DNA of 64,000 nucleotides from Bacillota bacterium (GTDB lineage: Bacteria > Bacillota > Clostridia > Acetivibrionales > DTU013), in NCBI GenBank assembly GCA_023418915.1, contig JAEZYU010000004.1, forward strand, positions 1-64,000, in the 5' to 3' direction. The notes beneath the pieces are model-generated. The model worked only from the letters and a program-made list of their open reading frames with translations. It ran no database searches and was not told the DNA's origin. This document shows positions 62,065 to 64,000 of this stretch, piece by piece. The stretch's first letter is position 1. Every line of letters begins with the position of its first letter. A program made the translations under genes and the position numbers.

Positions 62065-62702
62065 AAATTCCAGTATGCGTCAACAATAAATTTAAAGATA
62101 TTCAAAAAAATGTTATGGAAAAAACAAGAAGAAGGTGCAGTACAATTACACCAATGGTATCTATAAACGTGCATTGGTAAGGCTTGTAAAGAAACAGTTC
62201 TTTAATTCTATTCAAAACATCATTTTACAATTCTCATCCCAATTTATTTATACCCATAAATTAACTGGGAAAACCATTGTTCTTAAAAGATACAAAATTC
62301 GACAAAACACATTATAACACATTGTTTGATTGAATGTATGCGGATTGGTAAAAAGTTTTTCAGTACCTTTTATTGAGGTTAACTTCTTATTGAGGTTAAC
62401 TTCAAGCTAAGCTTACTGACCACCACTGACCACCCGATAATTACAGAGGGAATGTCACTTATGCTTAAGAACTGCTTAAGAGATGGGGGACGTTTCAACC
62501 ATAGGGGACGTTTCAACCATTTACTGAAATAAAAGAATTATGTCACCTTCATACGCCCTGACATGTAATTTGTAATTATTACAGCCTGCTCTCAATATAA
62601 ATTAGTGGTGAAAGTTTTTACGATCGAAAATTTTTCTTTGAATAGATGCGTAATAACGTACGTAATTCATTGGATTTCGGTAGAACTCCGGGAGGACTAA
62701 TT
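62065..62702. other. 638-bp intergenic region between abrB and spmA with several short repeats
   Basis: It contains two 17-bp direct repeats (TTATTGAGGTTAACTTC at 62370 and 62387), CTGACCAC in tandem (about 62418-62434), two 18-bp copies of GGGGACGTTTCAACCAT (62485-62520), and a fragment of the MITE right end (62621-62656, CGAAAATTTTTCTTTGAA). It is AT-rich; a 60-codon open stretch at 62135-62317 lacks a ribosome site. No gene is supported. Confidence 0.65.
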
Positions 62703-63416
62703 GTGAATTATATTTGGGCGGGTTTGCTTGTGATCGGATTTATTGTGGGGATATTGAATGGAAGACTGGAAGAAGTGACTAAGGCGGCCTTCAGTTCAGC
62801 AGGCAGAGCAGTCGAGCTAAGTATCGGGTTGCTTGGAATTATATGCCTTTGGTCAGGAATGATGAGAATCATGGAAAAAAGCGGCATGACCAATGTCATA
62901 GCCAAGTTGGCGCAGCCCTTTCTTAAGCTGATTTTTCCACAGCTGTCGGGAAATGATCGTGCCATGGGTGCGATTGTAATGAACCTGACTGCGAACTTCC
63001 TGGGACTGGGTAATGCAGCTACACCTCTTGGAATCAAGGCAATGGCGGAATTGCAGAAGGTAAATATCAGAAAGGATACTGCATCTGATGCAATGTGTAT
63101 GTTCCTTGTACTTAATACCTCGGCCATACAGCTATTACCTGCGACTGTCATAGCTATACGAAGTGATGCCGGCTCTGTAGCCCCTGCTGAGATTACCTCA
63201 TGCATATGGGTTGTTTCTTGTTGTTCGACAATAATCGGCATAATTACAGCCGGGATGCTGAAGCGTTCCTGGAAAGCGATGGATCCTTGCAGAGCAGCAA
63301 TAACCGCCTGCAAGTCATCAACAGGAGATGGTTCAGCTGGGACGGACAGCAGGCTGTGTAAAAACTCTGGCTCCAGATACGGTTCTGGGCCGATAAGAAA
63401 AAGAAAGACAGGATAG
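62703..63416 (+). CDS. spmA: Spore maturation protein A
   Basis: A 237-residue membrane protein with NupC/Gate-type helices (IWAGLLVIGFIVGILNG, SIGLLGIICLWSGMMRI, NLTANFLGLGNAATPLGIKAM). SpmA with SpmB is needed for spore core dehydration in Bacillus. Start GTG 62703 has GGGAGGACTAATT upstream. The C-terminal about 40 residues (Ser/Gly/Arg/Lys-rich) go beyond the usual length near 195-200. It nearly touches spmB. Confidence 0.9.
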   Translation: MNYIWAGLLVIGFIVGILNGRLEEVTKAAFSSAGRAVELSIGLLGIICLWSGMMRIMEKSGMTNVIAKLAQPFLKLIFPQLSGNDRAMGAIVMNLTANFLGLGNAATPLGIKAMAELQKVNIRKDTASDAMCMFLVLNTSAIQLLPATVIAIRSDAGSVAPAEITSCIWVVSCCSTIIGIITAGMLKRSWKAMDPCRAAITACKSSTGDGSAGTDSRLCKNSGSRYGSGPIRKRKTG

Positions 63417-63424
63417 TGATCTTT

Positions 63425-63964
63425 ATGGATCTTTCCGTTTTTACCACTGTATCATTATATGCCGTACCTGTTATTATTCTTGCTATACTCATATCAGGCA
63501 TACTGCGAAACGTAAAAATATTTGAAGCTTTTACAGAAGGTGCCTCGGAAGGAATATCAACAATAATAAAAGTACTGCCCTCACTGGTCGGGATCCTTAC
63601 GGCGGTAGGTGTATTCAGAGCTTCGGGTGCGCTTGACTTTGTTATTTATTTGTTGACACCTGTGGCAGCGCTGCTTGGGATCCCTGCCGAGGCTATGCCT
63701 CTTGCATTGCTGCGGCCTGTATCTGGAAGCGCTTCATTGGCGCTTGTGTCTGACATCATCAGCCAATATGGCCCGGACTCTTATGCAGGAAGAGTAGTGA
63801 GCACAATGATGGGGTCCACAGAGACTACCTTTTATACACTAGCAGTTTATTATGGATCAGTCGGGATAAAAAATATAAGATACACTCTTGCGGCAGCCCT
63901 CATCGCAGATGGTGTAAGTGTAGTTGCCTCAGCCTGGATGTGCGCACTTGTCTTTGGCCGATGA
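63425..63964 (+). CDS. spmB: Spore maturation protein B
   Basis: A 179-residue membrane protein with Gate-domain helices; characteristic stretches are FTEGASEGISTIIKVLPSLVGILTAVGVFRASGALD, LRPVSGSASLALVSDII and MMGSTETTFYTLAVYYG. Start ATG 63425 gives the usual family length (178-180); GTG 63416 overlaps the spmA stop. It works with SpmA in spore dehydration. The last 36 bases of the window follow it. Confidence 0.94.
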   Translation: MDLSVFTTVSLYAVPVIILAILISGILRNVKIFEAFTEGASEGISTIIKVLPSLVGILTAVGVFRASGALDFVIYLLTPVAALLGIPAEAMPLALLRPVSGSASLALVSDIISQYGPDSYAGRVVSTMMGSTETTFYTLAVYYGSVGIKNIRYTLAAALIADGVSVVASAWMCALVFGR

Positions 63965-64000
63965 GAGGATGCACACGGCATTCCTGAGATACATATTGTA

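Noticed and set aside
62135..62317. 60-codon open frame upstream of spmA
   Set aside because: The start GTG has no spaced ribosome site, the composition is very AT-rich, and no protein features are seen.

Overview
The window comes from the chromosome of an endospore-forming, flagellated Clostridia-type Firmicute of moderate GC. The evidence is strong GGAGG ribosome sites, frequent TTG/GTG starts, spore genes (spmA/spmB, a CotJC-like manganese-catalase-fold protein, an AbrB/Abh-type regulator), and the Bacillus/Clostridium gene order tmk-darA-yaaR-holB-ricT-trmN6-rsmI-abrB at the right end. No rRNA, tRNA or CRISPR array was seen.

Layout. (1) 1-169 is the 3' end of a group II intron. (2) 201-14516 is a probable flagellin/surface glycosylation cluster behind a sigma-28-like promoter. 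It holds a GT2-TPR protein, a 1235-residue triple glycosyltransferase, rfbF-rfbG-rfbH for CDP-4-keto-3,6-dideoxyhexose, an SDR epimerase/reductase, a sugar C-methyltransferase, a split transketolase pair and a nucleotide-sugar dehydrogenase. (3) 14602-18456 is flaG-fliD-fliS plus a FlgN/FliT-like gene behind a second sigma-28-like promoter. (4) 18603-20841 holds a membrane alpha/beta hydrolase and a PflX-like radical SAM protein with a 16-residue repeat insert. (5) 21262-28845 is a Tad/Flp-type pilus locus whose first gene fuses a Ser/Thr kinase to a TadZ/CpaE-like domain. (6) 28883-30436 is a repeat-rich zone with two copies of a MITE-like element around a PC4/YdbC gene. (7) 30437-34806 holds an AraC regulator and leuC, leuD, leuB, with a 12-bp minisatellite inside the leu cluster. 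(8) 35437-41152 is oppBCDFA. (9) 41323-47541 is a cyanophycin locus: a LexA-fold repressor without its self-cleavage residues, a perfect 24-bp palindrome, isoaspartyl dipeptidase, a small membrane protein, cyanophycinase and cyanophycin synthetase. (10) 47600-55906 is housekeeping and accessory genes (zinc ribbon, CotJC-like, Fe-ADH, birA, amidohydrolase, coaX, Orn/Lys/Arg decarboxylase). (11) 56039-63964 is the conserved tmk-to-rsmI block, abrB and spmAB.

How the parts work together. The glycosylation genes and the filament cap/chaperone genes appear to share sigma-28 timing, which suggests that an unusual CDP-derived branched deoxysugar decorates the filament. The cyanophycin genes form a complete make-and-recycle loop (CphA, CphB, IadA) under what looks like a dedicated repressor.

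The most unusual items are the kinase-TadZ fusion, the non-cleavable LexA-like regulator beside cyanophycin genes, the split transketolase inside a CDP-dideoxysugar operon, and a dispersed modular MITE family with TATAACG ends. All functional statements are read from sequence motifs and gene context only; no database search was run.
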